A stretch of DNA of 64,000 nucleotides from Alphaproteobacteria bacterium (lineage in GTDB: Bacteria; Pseudomonadota; Alphaproteobacteria; CACIAM-22H2). The notes below the pieces were generated by a model that did no database searches, was not told the DNA's origin, and saw only the letters and a list, made by a program, of their open reading frames with translations. Both the position numbers and the translations under genes were made by a program. This document shows positions 27,195 through 35,378 of the stretch, one piece after another. Position 1 is the first letter of the stretch; each line of letters begins with the position of its first letter. The stretch covers positions 375,724 to 439,723 of the forward strand of contig JAFKFM010000006.1 in the NCBI GenBank assembly GCA_017308135.1, read 5' to 3'.

Positions 27195-27893
27195 ATGGCT
27201 TCGTCATCCGCCGGCGGCATGTCGCTCTTCCGCGCCCTGTTCCTCGCTTTCGCCCAATTGGGCGATCCGCGTTTACGCGCCCCCCTGGTCAAAAGCCTGG
27301 TGCTGACGATCGCAAGCTTCGTCGCGATCTGGGTGGCGATGGGCTGGGTCGTGGCCCATACGCGGATCTTCGAGACGCTGTGGCTCGACTGGACGATCGA
27401 TGCGCTGGGCGGGCTCGCCTTGGCGGTGCTGAGCTTCGTGCTGTTCCCGGCGGTCGTCGTCGCGTTCGTCGGCCTGTTCCTGGACGAGGTCGCCGACGCG
27501 GTCCAAGCGCGCCACTACCCCGACGCCCCAAGCCCGCGCCGCCGTCCGCTGATGATCGAAATATTTTCCTCGCTGCAGCTCGTGGCGCTGGCGATCGTGC
27601 TCAATCTGCTCGTGCTGCCGCTCTACTTCGTGCCCGGCCTCAATCTCGTCATCTTCCTGGCGACGAACGGCTTTCTTCTGGCGCGCGAATACGTCACCAT
27701 GCTTGCCGCACGGCGCCTCGATTCGCACGAAGCGCGCCGATTTTGGAAATCCCGGCGCGGCCAAGCGTGGCTCGCGGGAATTTCCTTCGCGGCTTTGTCG
27801 GCGATCCCGGTCGTCAATCTGGCGGTTCCGGTACTGGCGGTGGCGGCGACGGCGCATCTGGTCGAATCCTGGCTTCCTGCATCCGGCGAATGA
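27195..27893 (+). CDS. EI24 domain (CysZ-like) membrane protein
   Basis: The 232-residue protein has four to five hydrophobic segments and the EI24/CysZ signature order: 'AFAQLGDPRLRAPLVKSLVLT' at the start, 'FPAVVVAFVGLFLDEVADAVQ' in the middle, 'FVPGLNLVIFLATNGFLLAREYVTMLAARRL' and a final 'SAIPVVNLAVPVLAVAATAHLVE'. CysZ relatives form sulfate channels; alphaproteobacterial members lack cys neighbours and their substrate is untested. The ATG at 27195 begins the hydrophilic N-terminus; bactofilin follows after 30 bases. Confidence 0.75.
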   Translation: MASSSAGGMSLFRALFLAFAQLGDPRLRAPLVKSLVLTIASFVAIWVAMGWVVAHTRIFETLWLDWTIDALGGLALAVLSFVLFPAVVVAFVGLFLDEVADAVQARHYPDAPSPRRRPLMIEIFSSLQLVALAIVLNLLVLPLYFVPGLNLVIFLATNGFLLAREYVTMLAARRLDSHEARRFWKSRRGQAWLAGISFAALSAIPVVNLAVPVLAVAATAHLVESWLPASGE

Positions 27894-27923
27894 GCCCCGG
27901 AAGCGGGGGGAAGGAACGGAACC

Positions 27924-28502
27924 ATGTTTCGACGCAAAAAGGACGAGAGTGACGAAATGAAGACGCCCGCCGCCCCGCCGCAGGCTTCCGCTCCCGCTTC
28001 GCCGGCCGAGCCCGAAGCCGAAGCCATTCCTTCGCGCCCCTTCCCGCGCCCGACCGCGCCGGCCGCGGGCTCGCTGGCGCGTTCGCCCGTCAGCCCCGTC
28101 GCCACGCGCCCCGCGATCCCCGCGTCGCGCGCCAACGAACAGGCCGAAGGCCGCAAGCTGATCGTCGGCAAGGAGATCGTTCTCTCCGGCCAGATCACGT
28201 CCTGCGAACGCTTGGTCGTCGAAGGCCGGGTCGAAGCCTCGCTCAGCGACAGCCGCTCGATGGAAATCGCCGATAGCGGCGTCTTCAAGGGCATGGCGGA
28301 GATCGAGAACGCCGATATCGCCGGCACGTTCGAAGGCACGTTGACCGTGCGCGAGAAGCTGGTCATCCGGGCGGGCGGGCGCGTCACCGGCACGATCCGC
28401 TACGCGCGCATCGAGATCGAGGAGAACGGCCAGATCGCCGGCGAGGTCTCGGTCGATACCAGCCGTCTCGCCAAGGCGGATACCGGCAACGACGGCGGTT
28501 GA
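27924..28502 (+). CDS. Bactofilin (polymer-forming cytoskeletal protein)
   Basis: The 192-residue protein has a disordered Pro/Ala-rich N-terminus (about 10-75), then a bactofilin beta-helix of about 100 residues with regularly spaced turns ('IVLSGQITSCERLVVEGRVEASL', 'GVFKGMAEIENADIAGTFEGTL', 'AGGRVTGTIRYARIEIEENGQIAGEV'). Bactofilins polymerise without nucleotide and localise cell-wall enzymes at the inner face of the membrane, as in stalk growth of Caulobacter. AAGGAA precedes the ATG. The lipoprotein gene follows after four bases. Confidence 0.9.
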   Translation: MFRRKKDESDEMKTPAAPPQASAPASPAEPEAEAIPSRPFPRPTAPAAGSLARSPVSPVATRPAIPASRANEQAEGRKLIVGKEIVLSGQITSCERLVVEGRVEASLSDSRSMEIADSGVFKGMAEIENADIAGTFEGTLTVREKLVIRAGGRVTGTIRYARIEIEENGQIAGEVSVDTSRLAKADTGNDGG

Positions 28503-28506
28503 TCGC

Positions 28507-28941
28507 TTGAAGCGGTTGGCGATCGCGGGAATGGCCCTGACCCTGGCGGCATGCGCCGGGGCGGGCGAACCCGTTCCCGCCGCCGCACCCGCGACACCAT
28601 CGCCTGCGCCGGTCGCGGCGCAAAGCCCAGCACCGGCCGCACCCCAACAGCAAGCAACGCCCCAGATCGCCGCCGTCGCCCCCGTCGCGGGCGTGCGCGG
28701 CTTGATGGGTATGACGCGCGAAGCGATCGGCGCGCGTTTGGGCCAAGCGGGCTTCGTGCGCCGCGACGGCCCGGCCGAAGTGCTGCGCTTTCGCGGCAAT
28801 ACGTGTCTGCTCGACGTCTTCGTCTATCGCGAGGCGGACAACACCCAGCGCGTGACGCATGTCGACGCGCGCACGTTGCAGGGCCGGCCGACATTGCCGG
28901 ACCCGTGCCTCGACTCGCTGGAAAAAGAAAAGAAGGGCTAA
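28507..28941 (+). CDS. Predicted small lipoprotein with SmpA-like C-terminal domain
   Basis: Translation seems to begin at a TTG (28507) four bases after the bactofilin stop, giving a signal peptide with lipobox L-A-A-C (Cys16). A Pro/Ala/Gln linker (about 18-60) spans the periplasm, and a compact domain (about 65-144) begins 'GMTREAIGARLGQAGFVRRDGPAEVLRF', the pattern of SmpA/BamE-fold domains, with Cys residues in 'NTCLLDVF' and 'PDPCLDSL' that could form a disulfide. It is most likely an outer-membrane-facing lipoprotein of unknown partner. Its TAA shares four bases with the nth stop. Confidence 0.65.
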   Translation: MKRLAIAGMALTLAACAGAGEPVPAAAPATPSPAPVAAQSPAPAAPQQQATPQIAAVAPVAGVRGLMGMTREAIGARLGQAGFVRRDGPAEVLRFRGNTCLLDVFVYREADNTQRVTHVDARTLQGRPTLPDPCLDSLEKEKKG

Positions 28942-29582
28942 GCGGCGGGCGGCTGCGTCTTCGGTTTGAAGGCGCAGATATCCGCGACGACGCAGCGCCA
29001 GCATTCGGGCTTGCGCGCCTTGCACACGTAACGCCCGTGCAAAATCAGCCAGTGATGCGCATGTAGTTTGAAATCGGCGGGCGTGACTTTCTCGAGCTTG
29101 TCTTCGACTTGGCGCGGGTTCTTGCCTTTGGCCAATCCCGTGCGATTGCCGACGCGGAAGATGTGTGTGTCGACCGCGATGGTCGGCTCGCCATAGGCGA
29201 CGTTCAGAACGACATTCGCGGTCTTGCGCCCGACGCCGGGGAGTTCTTCGAGTTTCTCGCGCGCGCGCGGAATGCCGCCCGCGTAATCGCGCAGCAGGAT
29301 TTCCGACAGCGCGATCACGTTCTTGGCCTTGGTGTTGTAAAGCCCGATCGTCTTGACGTGGTCCTTTAGCCGGTCGAGACCGAGTGCCACCATTTCGGCC
29401 GGCGTTTTGACGATCTCGAACAATTTGCGCGTCGCCTTGTTGACGCCGACATCGGTCGCCTGCGCCGACAACACGACGGCGACGAGCAATTGATAGGGAT
29501 TGCCCCACAGCAATTCCGAGGTTGGCTCCGGATTTCGCTTGGCAAGGCGCGAATAGAACTCGCGAATAGCGTCAGGCTTCAT
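28938..29582 (-). CDS. nth: Endonuclease III (DNA glycosylase/AP lyase)
   Basis: The 214-residue protein carries the helix-hairpin-helix 'LEELPGVGRKTANVVLNVA' with the catalytic Lys, the catalytic Asp in 'AVDTHIFRV', and a [4Fe-4S] motif with Cys spacing C-x6-C-x2-C-x5-C at the C-terminus ('CKARKPECWRCVVADIC'). It removes oxidised pyrimidines in base-excision repair. The ATG at 29582 overlaps the stop of the TPR glycosyltransferase gene by four bases, so nth is the last gene of a minus-strand operon with two unrelated-looking partners. Confidence 0.95.
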   Translation of the reverse strand: MKPDAIREFYSRLAKRNPEPTSELLWGNPYQLLVAVVLSAQATDVGVNKATRKLFEIVKTPAEMVALGLDRLKDHVKTIGLYNTKAKNVIALSEILLRDYAGGIPRAREKLEELPGVGRKTANVVLNVAYGEPTIAVDTHIFRVGNRTGLAKGKNPRQVEDKLEKVTPADFKLHAHHWLILHGRYVCKARKPECWRCVVADICAFKPKTQPPAA

Positions 29583-31453
29583 GGCGCGGTCACATCGAAC
29601 GAGGCCGGTTTGAGACCGGCGCGCGCGCGTTCGATCATTGCCGCGAACGCCGCTTCGACATGCCGCGCCATGCGCGAAGCGTCGAAGGGCAAGTTCACGG
29701 CGACGGAAGCGTCGAGCCGGGCGCGCAAAGCGTCGCGCGCCGCCTTGTCTTGCGCCAAGCCAACGGCGCGCGCAACGAAATCCTCGACCGTCGCCGCGAT
29801 CAATTCCGGCAAGCCCAGCGCCGACAGGAACGACGCCGCGACATTCGCATGGGCTTGCTGGCCGCGCTTGGTCAGCACCGGCAAGCCCGCGCCCAGCGCA
29901 TCCAACGCGGTCGACGCGGCCGAGACGGCGAAGGAATCGAGGAATAGATCGGCCGCGCGATGGCGCGCGAGATGCGCGGCTTTGTCCGCCGCATGGGGGG
30001 CGAAGATCAATCGTGCCGGATCGATGCCCGCCACTTGCGCGCGCGCGCGCAACTGGCTTTGCGCGGGCGTATAGGCTTTGCGCCCCGCGAGCCACAACAC
30101 GCTGCCGGGCACGCGCTTCAGCACGTCGAGCCACGCGGCGAAGCACACGGGCTCGATCTTCAACGGATTGCAGAAAGCGGCGAAGATGATCGCGTTTTCG
30201 GGTAGGCCCAATTCGGCGCGCGTCGGCGCGGGCCCCGCCGGGAAGCGATCGGCCGGGTGATAGCAAACCGGCAGGCGCGCGATGGCTTCGACATGCCCCG
30301 CCGGATCGAGGGCCACGATCGCGTCGGCGATCGTGTAGTCGATATAGGGCGCTTCCAAGAAGCCGCCATGCCCGATCCAGTAGACCTGCACGGGCGCGGG
30401 CCGCGCGGCGAGAATCTCCGGCCGTCCGCCGGCCATGTAGCCCGACAGATCGACCAGCACGTCGATCTTGCGCGCCCGAGTCGCGGCGGCGGCTTTCGGC
30501 GAATCCATGGCCGACAGATCGACGAAATCGTCGGCGGCGCGTTTGAGATCGGCAAGCCACGGCCCCGGTTCGGACGAACGATCCTTCAACGACAGCAGCA
30601 CGATTTCGAAACGCGATTTGTCGTGAGCGGCGATCATCGAACGCAGCACATGGCTCATCGCGTGATTGCCAAAATCGGGCGACAGATAGCCGACGACGAT
30701 CTTGCCGGTGCCCGGCATCACCGGCGGCAATTTCGTCGCAGCGCGCGCCAGCGCCGCGCCCAAGGCGGTCTGCGCTTTTTTCACGCGCGCCGGATCGTCG
30801 GCCATGAAAGGCAGCGTGTAGGCCAGCGAATAAAGCGCGTTGGTCGCCATGCCACGGGCGAGGCGCGCATCGAGTTCGCCGAGCAATTCCAACGCGCGAT
30901 CCCAGCGGCAGGCATGCCACAGCGTCGAGATCGCCTCGGCATAGGCGTCGTCGCGCGCGGGATTTTTGGCGAGCACGCGCAAGAACAGATCGGCGGCTTT
31001 GTCCGGATCATCGACGCGCGAGGCTTGCGCGAGGTTGACCAGCGTCGAGGCGTGATCGGGGTCGATCGCCAGCGCCTTGCGCCACGCATCCTGCGCGTCG
31101 CGCGCAAGGCCGAGCTGGCCACACGCGACACCCAGATTGTTCCAGGCCGTAACGTTCGAAGGTTCGAGTTCGACCGCCTTCAACGCGGCATCGCGCGCGG
31201 AACCGGGCTTATGCGCGTCGAGCAAGGCGGCGGCGAGATTGGCGTGGATCAGCGCGATCTGCGGCGCCAACGCCGCCGCTTTCGCGTAATCGGTGGCGGC
31301 CTCGGCGGCACGGCCGAGCATATGGAACGTCACGCCGCGATTGACCAGCGCCATCAGATCGCCGGGATTTGCGGCCAAGGCTTGGTCATAGGCGGCGAGT
31401 GCGCCCGACAGATCGCCCTTGCCGCGCCGCGCATCGCCGTCCGCGACGCTCAT
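29579..31453 (-). CDS. TPR/O-GlcNAc-transferase-like (SPINDLY-type) protein
   Basis: The 624-residue protein has about five TPR units in residues 5-180 ('AAYDQALAANPGDLMALVNRG', 'VTAWNNLGVACGQLG') and a C-terminal region (about 250-620) like the catalytic part of O-GlcNAc transferases: 'IVVGYLSPDFGNHAMSHVLRSMIAAHD', 'DVLVDLSGYMAGGRPEILAARPAPVQVYWIGHGG', 'FCNPLKIEP' and 'LDSFAVSAASTALDALGAGLPVLT'. Such bacterial enzymes probably modify proteins or nascent surface structures with a nucleotide-sugar-derived sugar. The start at 31453 overlaps the methyltransferase stop. Flagellin is a typical acceptor elsewhere, but no flagellar gene is present here. Confidence 0.8.
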   Translation of the reverse strand: MSVADGDARRGKGDLSGALAAYDQALAANPGDLMALVNRGVTFHMLGRAAEAATDYAKAAALAPQIALIHANLAAALLDAHKPGSARDAALKAVELEPSNVTAWNNLGVACGQLGLARDAQDAWRKALAIDPDHASTLVNLAQASRVDDPDKAADLFLRVLAKNPARDDAYAEAISTLWHACRWDRALELLGELDARLARGMATNALYSLAYTLPFMADDPARVKKAQTALGAALARAATKLPPVMPGTGKIVVGYLSPDFGNHAMSHVLRSMIAAHDKSRFEIVLLSLKDRSSEPGPWLADLKRAADDFVDLSAMDSPKAAAATRARKIDVLVDLSGYMAGGRPEILAARPAPVQVYWIGHGGFLEAPYIDYTIADAIVALDPAGHVEAIARLPVCYHPADRFPAGPAPTRAELGLPENAIIFAAFCNPLKIEPVCFAAWLDVLKRVPGSVLWLAGRKAYTPAQSQLRARAQVAGIDPARLIFAPHAADKAAHLARHRAADLFLDSFAVSAASTALDALGAGLPVLTKRGQQAHANVAASFLSALGLPELIAATVEDFVARAVGLAQDKAARDALRARLDASVAVNLPFDASRMARHVEAAFAAMIERARAGLKPASFDVTAP

Positions 31454-31971
31454 GCGGCTTTCGTCGCGATCACGTTGAGGGAGATCGGCACGCCGAAGGA
31501 TTTCCAAATGCTGGTGTCGTCGAACAGGCCGAAGGCTTCGACGCGGCGCGCTTGCGCGAAGCCTGCGCGCGCCAGAAAGCCGGTCAGGATGTCCCAATTG
31601 AAGCCGACGCGATGGAAATCATGCGCGTCGGTCTGATCGCCGTAGAGATGGCACATCAAGGTTTCGCGCGCTTGGGCCGGCATCGCGTCGCTCGCCCACA
31701 TGCGGCAGATGATATCGAGATCGGGCACCGCGATTTTCAATTCGCCGCCGGGGGCGAGCACGCGATACGCCTCGCGCAGCGCCTTGGGCAATTCCTGGCG
31801 GAAGCCCAGATGCTCGTAGACATGCGAGGCATAGATTTCCGCGACCGTGCCGTCGGCGAAGGCGGACAGATCGGCGCAGTCGCCGACGATGTCCACACCC
31901 GGCCCCGGCAGAACGTTGAGCAACGTCCAGCCCGGCTTCGCTTCGGTTCCGCCCAAATGCAAACGAATCAT
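31450..31971 (-). CDS. SAM-dependent methyltransferase (class I, small)
   Basis: The 173-residue protein begins 'IRLHLGGTEAKPGWTLLNV', then has a Rossmann-like core 'IVGDCADLSAFADGTVAEIYASHVYEHLGFRQELPKALREAYRVLAPGGELKIAVPDLD', typical of short methyltransferases next to polysaccharide genes; the Asp in 'VGDCADL' and the 'ASHVYEHL' motif take the SAM-binding role. It probably methylates a sugar or a glycan intermediate. It is the first gene of the operon with the OGT-like gene and nth (4-base overlap), which points to a shared glycosylation task. Confidence 0.7.
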   Translation of the reverse strand: MIRLHLGGTEAKPGWTLLNVLPGPGVDIVGDCADLSAFADGTVAEIYASHVYEHLGFRQELPKALREAYRVLAPGGELKIAVPDLDIICRMWASDAMPAQARETLMCHLYGDQTDAHDFHRVGFNWDILTGFLARAGFAQARRVEAFGLFDDTSIWKSFGVPISLNVIATKAA

Positions 31972-32022
31972 GGGGCGCGATCATAGCTGGATTCGCGCCC
32001 GCGTCGGACTATCATCGTCGCC

Positions 32023-32514
32023 ATGACGGACCCCGCCCCGCTGCTGGACCTGACGTTGCGCCCGCATCGCAGCCTCAGTCCGCGCGGCTTCTGGTGGCTG
32101 ATGGCGCTGCTCTGCGCCGTCAGCTTCGTCGCCGGAATCGTCTTTTATGCCGTCGGCGCGTGGCCGGTGATCGGATTCCTGGGCGTGGACGTCGCGTTAA
32201 TCTGGCTGGCGTTCAAGGCGAGCTACGCCGCCGGGCGGCGCTACGAGCGCGTCGTCCTGCGTGCAGATCGGCTGGAGATCGAGCGCGTCGATCCGTGGGG
32301 CAAGGTCACGCGCGAGTCGTGGCAGCCATATTGGCTGAAGGTCGATCTGATCGCGCGGCCCGGCCACACCGCCGCCGTGCGCCTTTCCAGCCACGGCAAG
32401 GTCACGTGGCTGGGGGGCTTCCTGCCGATCGACGAGCGCGAGCCGGTCGCGCGGATCATCGACGACGCGCTACGCGGCTTGCGTCACAGCCCCAGCACGT
32501 CGCGCATCGAATAG
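32023..32514 (+). CDS. DUF2244 membrane protein
   Basis: The 163-residue protein has two transmembrane helices near residues 24-64 and a C-terminal beta-rich cytoplasmic part with the DUF2244 pattern 'RADRLEIERVDPWGKVTRESWQPYWLKV'. The family is found throughout alphaproteobacteria and has no assigned biochemistry; members are often found near cytochrome oxidase genes, but here none is adjacent. Its last 31 bases overlap the convergent dapB. Confidence 0.75.
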   Translation: MTDPAPLLDLTLRPHRSLSPRGFWWLMALLCAVSFVAGIVFYAVGAWPVIGFLGVDVALIWLAFKASYAAGRRYERVVLRADRLEIERVDPWGKVTRESWQPYWLKVDLIARPGHTAAVRLSSHGKVTWLGGFLPIDEREPVARIIDDALRGLRHSPSTSRIE

Positions 32515-33281
32515 AGGCCGGGGGCGCGGCCCTTGGCCCAAAGTGCCGCCCGCACCGCACCGCGCGCGTAGATCTGGCGGTTGGACGCTTTGTGCACGAT
32601 CTCCAGCCGCTCGCCTTCCGCCAGGAACATGACATTGTGCTCGCCGGTTTCCGAACCGCCGCGCGCAACCGAAAAACCGATCGGGCCGGTGGGACGCGCA
32701 CCCGTATGGCCGTCGCGCGCGCGGATCGTGTCTTTGTCGAAATCGATCCCGCGGCCCTTGGCGGCGGCACGACCCAAACTCAACGCCGTGCCCGAGGGGG
32801 CGTCGACCTTGTGACGATGATGAACCTCGAAAATCTCGATGTCGTAATCGGGGCCCAGGCGGCGCGCGGCTTCCTCGACCAGCGCGAAGCTCAGCACCAC
32901 GGCCGGCGAGAAGTTCGTCGATTGCACAATGACCGCCGACTTGGCCGCCGCGTCGATCTTCGCCTGATCGGCGGCCGTGATTCCGGTCGTGCCCAGGATC
33001 AGCGCCTTGCCCTTCGCGGCCGCAAGACCGGCATGCACGACGCTGGCGGCGGGGGCGGTGAAATCGATCACCGCGTCGCACGCGTCGAACAAGGCGGCGG
33101 GATCGGACCCGATTTTCACTTGAAGGGGGCCGAGCCCCGCGATCTCGCCCGCATCGCGGCCGATCGCGTCGGAACCCGCACGCTCGACCGCACCGCCCAG
33201 TTTCGCGGTCGCGTTGCCGTGCACTTCGCGGATCAGCATCTGGCCCATCCGGCCGGCGGCACCCACGATTCCGATACGCAT
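32484..33281 (-). CDS. dapB: 4-hydroxy-tetrahydrodipicolinate reductase
   Basis: The 265-residue protein has the NAD(P)H-binding 'IGIVGAAGRMGQ', the DapB catalytic loop 'EVHHRHKVDAPSGTAL' with His-His and Lys, and the tetrahydrodipicolinate-binding end 'FLAEGERLEIVHKASNRQIYARGAV'. It makes L-tetrahydrodipicolinate for lysine and for meso-diaminopimelate of peptidoglycan. It lies 13 bases after the dprE2-like gene on the same strand, so it probably shares the transcript of the arabinose cassette. Confidence 0.95.
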   Translation of the reverse strand: MRIGIVGAAGRMGQMLIREVHGNATAKLGGAVERAGSDAIGRDAGEIAGLGPLQVKIGSDPAALFDACDAVIDFTAPAASVVHAGLAAAKGKALILGTTGITAADQAKIDAAAKSAVIVQSTNFSPAVVLSFALVEEAARRLGPDYDIEIFEVHHRHKVDAPSGTALSLGRAAAKGRGIDFDKDTIRARDGHTGARPTGPIGFSVARGGSETGEHNVMFLAEGERLEIVHKASNRQIYARGAVRAALWAKGRAPGLYSMRDVLGL

Positions 33282-33294
33282 TGGTCTTCCCCGA

Positions 33295-34032
33295 TCAGAT
33301 GTTCAGTTTTTTGAAAATACGTTCCGGGATGTGCTTGATGATCGTCATGATGCCCCACCAGAAGAAGGGCGCGTAGACGATATCGCGTTTCTTGGCCGCC
33401 GCCGTCAATGCGGCCTTGGCGATGGCGGCCGGGGACGCGACCAGGAACAGGCCCGGCAAGCCCCAGGTCATCGCGGTATCGACGAAGCCGGGTTTCAGCG
33501 TGACGACATGCGCCCCCGACCGGACGAGGCGCGCGCGCAAGCCCTGGAGATAGGCGTGCAGCCCCGCCTTGGCGGAGCCGTAGACATAGTTTTTGAGCCG
33601 CCCGCGATCGCCCGCGACGGAGCCGAGCGCGATCACCGTGCCGGATTTCTGCGCCTCGAAGACGGGGGCGAAACGCTGCAACAGCAGCACCGCCCCGGTG
33701 TAGTTCGTGACGATCGTCGCGGCGGCAAGGCCCGGATCGGCGTCGATCTCGGCTTGCGCGGGCATCGTCCCGGCGGCGAGGAAGAGATTGATCTCCGCGC
33801 CGTTCGCGAAGCTTTGCGCGGCGTCAAGCAAGACGGCATGTTCGCTGGCGTCGGCCACATCGAAATGCTCGACGCGGACGGCCACATTGGCGCGCGTCGC
33901 AATATCGGCCGCGTTGGCGGTCAGATCGTCGCGGTCGCGCCCGGCGAGCAGAATGCCCGCCCCTTGCATCGCCGCTTGGCGCGCGAATTCCCGTGCGATG
34001 GTGGAGGACGCGCCGATCACGACCCAGATCAT
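33295..34032 (-). CDS. DprE2-like short-chain reductase (polyprenyl-phospho-2-keto-ribose reductase)
   Basis: The 245-residue short-chain dehydrogenase has 'VVIGASSTIAREFARQAAMQGAGILLAGRDRDDL' at the nucleotide site and a catalytic Tyr-x3-Lys in 'YVYGSAKAGLHAYLQGL' with Ser in 'IALGSVAGDRG'. Among SDRs the 'IALGSVAGDRGR.KNYVYGSAKA' region with a hydrophobic basic C-terminus ('IIKHIPERIFKKL') is characteristic of DprE2 (Rv3791 in M. tuberculosis, 254 residues), which reduces the 2-keto intermediate to decaprenylphosphoryl-arabinose. The DprE1-like gene overlaps by four bases upstream, which is the main support for the specific call. Confidence 0.8.
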   Translation of the reverse strand: MIWVVIGASSTIAREFARQAAMQGAGILLAGRDRDDLTANAADIATRANVAVRVEHFDVADASEHAVLLDAAQSFANGAEINLFLAAGTMPAQAEIDADPGLAAATIVTNYTGAVLLLQRFAPVFEAQKSGTVIALGSVAGDRGRLKNYVYGSAKAGLHAYLQGLRARLVRSGAHVVTLKPGFVDTAMTWGLPGLFLVASPAAIAKAALTAAAKKRDIVYAPFFWWGIMTIIKHIPERIFKKLNI

Positions 34033-35378
34033 GCCGGCCCCCTTCGAATACCCAAGCGCCGCGACAAATCCGATTCGAAGCGCTTCTCGGGATCGAATTC
34101 CGCCAACACGGCTTCGAACTCGGCCAAGCGCGGATAGGTCGTGCGGAACGTGGCCGCCGATTGATGCGAATCCTTGGCGAGATAAATGCGCCCGCCCGCA
34201 TCGCGCGCGATCGCTTCCAGCGATGCGAGCAATTCGTCGGCCCCGGGCGCGTTGGGAATATCGAGCGCGAGCGTCACGCCGCGCATCGGGAAGGAGAGCA
34301 AGCCATGCCCTTCCCCGCCCAATGTTTTGAGCACGGCGAGGAACGAGGCGTTGCCGGTCGCCGCGACTTTTTCCAGCATGTCGCGCACCGCGTCGCGCGC
34401 CGGGCCGTCGGGCACGACCGCCTGGAATTGATGGAAGCCGCGCTTGCCGTAAAGCCGGTTCCAATCCGCCAGCGAGTCGAGCGGATAAAGGAAGCGGTCG
34501 AGGGCGCGTTCGCCCGTACGGCCCGCTTCGGGTACACGGCGCCAATAAAGTTCGTTGAAGCCACGCACGATGGGGGCGGACAAGGCGAAGCCCGGCAGGT
34601 CGAACGGGATCGGCTTGGGCGCGCGCAAACCCGGCGGACGCTGGGCGGCGTCGGGCGCGTATTCCGCCGTTTCGAAAATGCCGCGGCCGAGCTGCCCGCC
34701 TTTGGCGAGCGCATCGACCCAGCCGACGGTGAAAGTCGCGGAGTCGCGCGACGCGGCGAATTCCTCGAAGAATTCGTCCAGATCGTCGATCCGCGATTCT
34801 TTGACGCGCACAAAGGGCGATGCGGGTGCGAGGCGCAGCGCCAAGCGGCGCACGAAGCCGGTCAAACCCATGCCGCCGATCGTCGCGCGAAACAGATCGG
34901 CGTTTTGATCGCGCGCGCACCGCAGCGTCTCGCCGTTCGCGATCAGCAGATCGATCCATTCGACATGCGCGCCGAACGATCCCGCGCGATCGTGGTTCTT
35001 GCCATGCGCATCGGCGGCGAGCGCGCCGCCCAACGTGGCGTACATCGTGCCGGGCGAAACCGGCGCCGCCAGCCCGCGCGGCAGGAAGGCGGCCAGAATA
35101 TCGGCGAAGGTCACACCCGGCTCGGCGACCAGCAGATTCGTCGCCGGATCGAAGGACACGAACCGGTCGAGCCGCGTGCCGAGGATCAACGCACCATCGG
35201 TGACTTGCGCCGCGTCGCCGTAGGACCTTCCGTTGCCGCGCGGCAGCGTGGCGCCGAATTCCTTCGCCGTCGCGAACGCGGCGTCGAGCTCGGCTTGGCG
35301 TTCGGGCCTTGCGGCACGCGCCAAGGCAGGGGCCGTGCGGCCCCAGCCGGCGAAGCGATCGGTCTTCCAGCGAATCAT
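34029..35378 (-). CDS. DprE1-like FAD oxidase (polyprenyl-phospho-ribose 2-epimerase subunit)
   Basis: The 449-residue VAO/PCMH flavoprotein has the FAD loop 'RGNGRSYGDAA', 'SPGTMYATLGGALAADAHGKNHDRAGSFGAHV', and the DprE1 C-terminal pattern 'GRIYLAKDSHQSAATFR.TYPRLAEF' ending 'SDLSRRL'. DprE1 (Rv3790, 461 residues) oxidises decaprenylphosphoryl-ribose at C2. By spacing, Lys402 here corresponds to catalytic Lys418 there, 31 residues after position 387; position 387 (Cys in M. tuberculosis) corresponds to Ala371 here. It starts within the UbiA stop and ends within the DprE2-like start (4-base overlaps both sides). Confidence 0.85.
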   Translation of the reverse strand: MIRWKTDRFAGWGRTAPALARAARPERQAELDAAFATAKEFGATLPRGNGRSYGDAAQVTDGALILGTRLDRFVSFDPATNLLVAEPGVTFADILAAFLPRGLAAPVSPGTMYATLGGALAADAHGKNHDRAGSFGAHVEWIDLLIANGETLRCARDQNADLFRATIGGMGLTGFVRRLALRLAPASPFVRVKESRIDDLDEFFEEFAASRDSATFTVGWVDALAKGGQLGRGIFETAEYAPDAAQRPPGLRAPKPIPFDLPGFALSAPIVRGFNELYWRRVPEAGRTGERALDRFLYPLDSLADWNRLYGKRGFHQFQAVVPDGPARDAVRDMLEKVAATGNASFLAVLKTLGGEGHGLLSFPMRGVTLALDIPNAPGADELLASLEAIARDAGGRIYLAKDSHQSAATFRTTYPRLAEFEAVLAEFDPEKRFESDLSRRLGIRRGPA

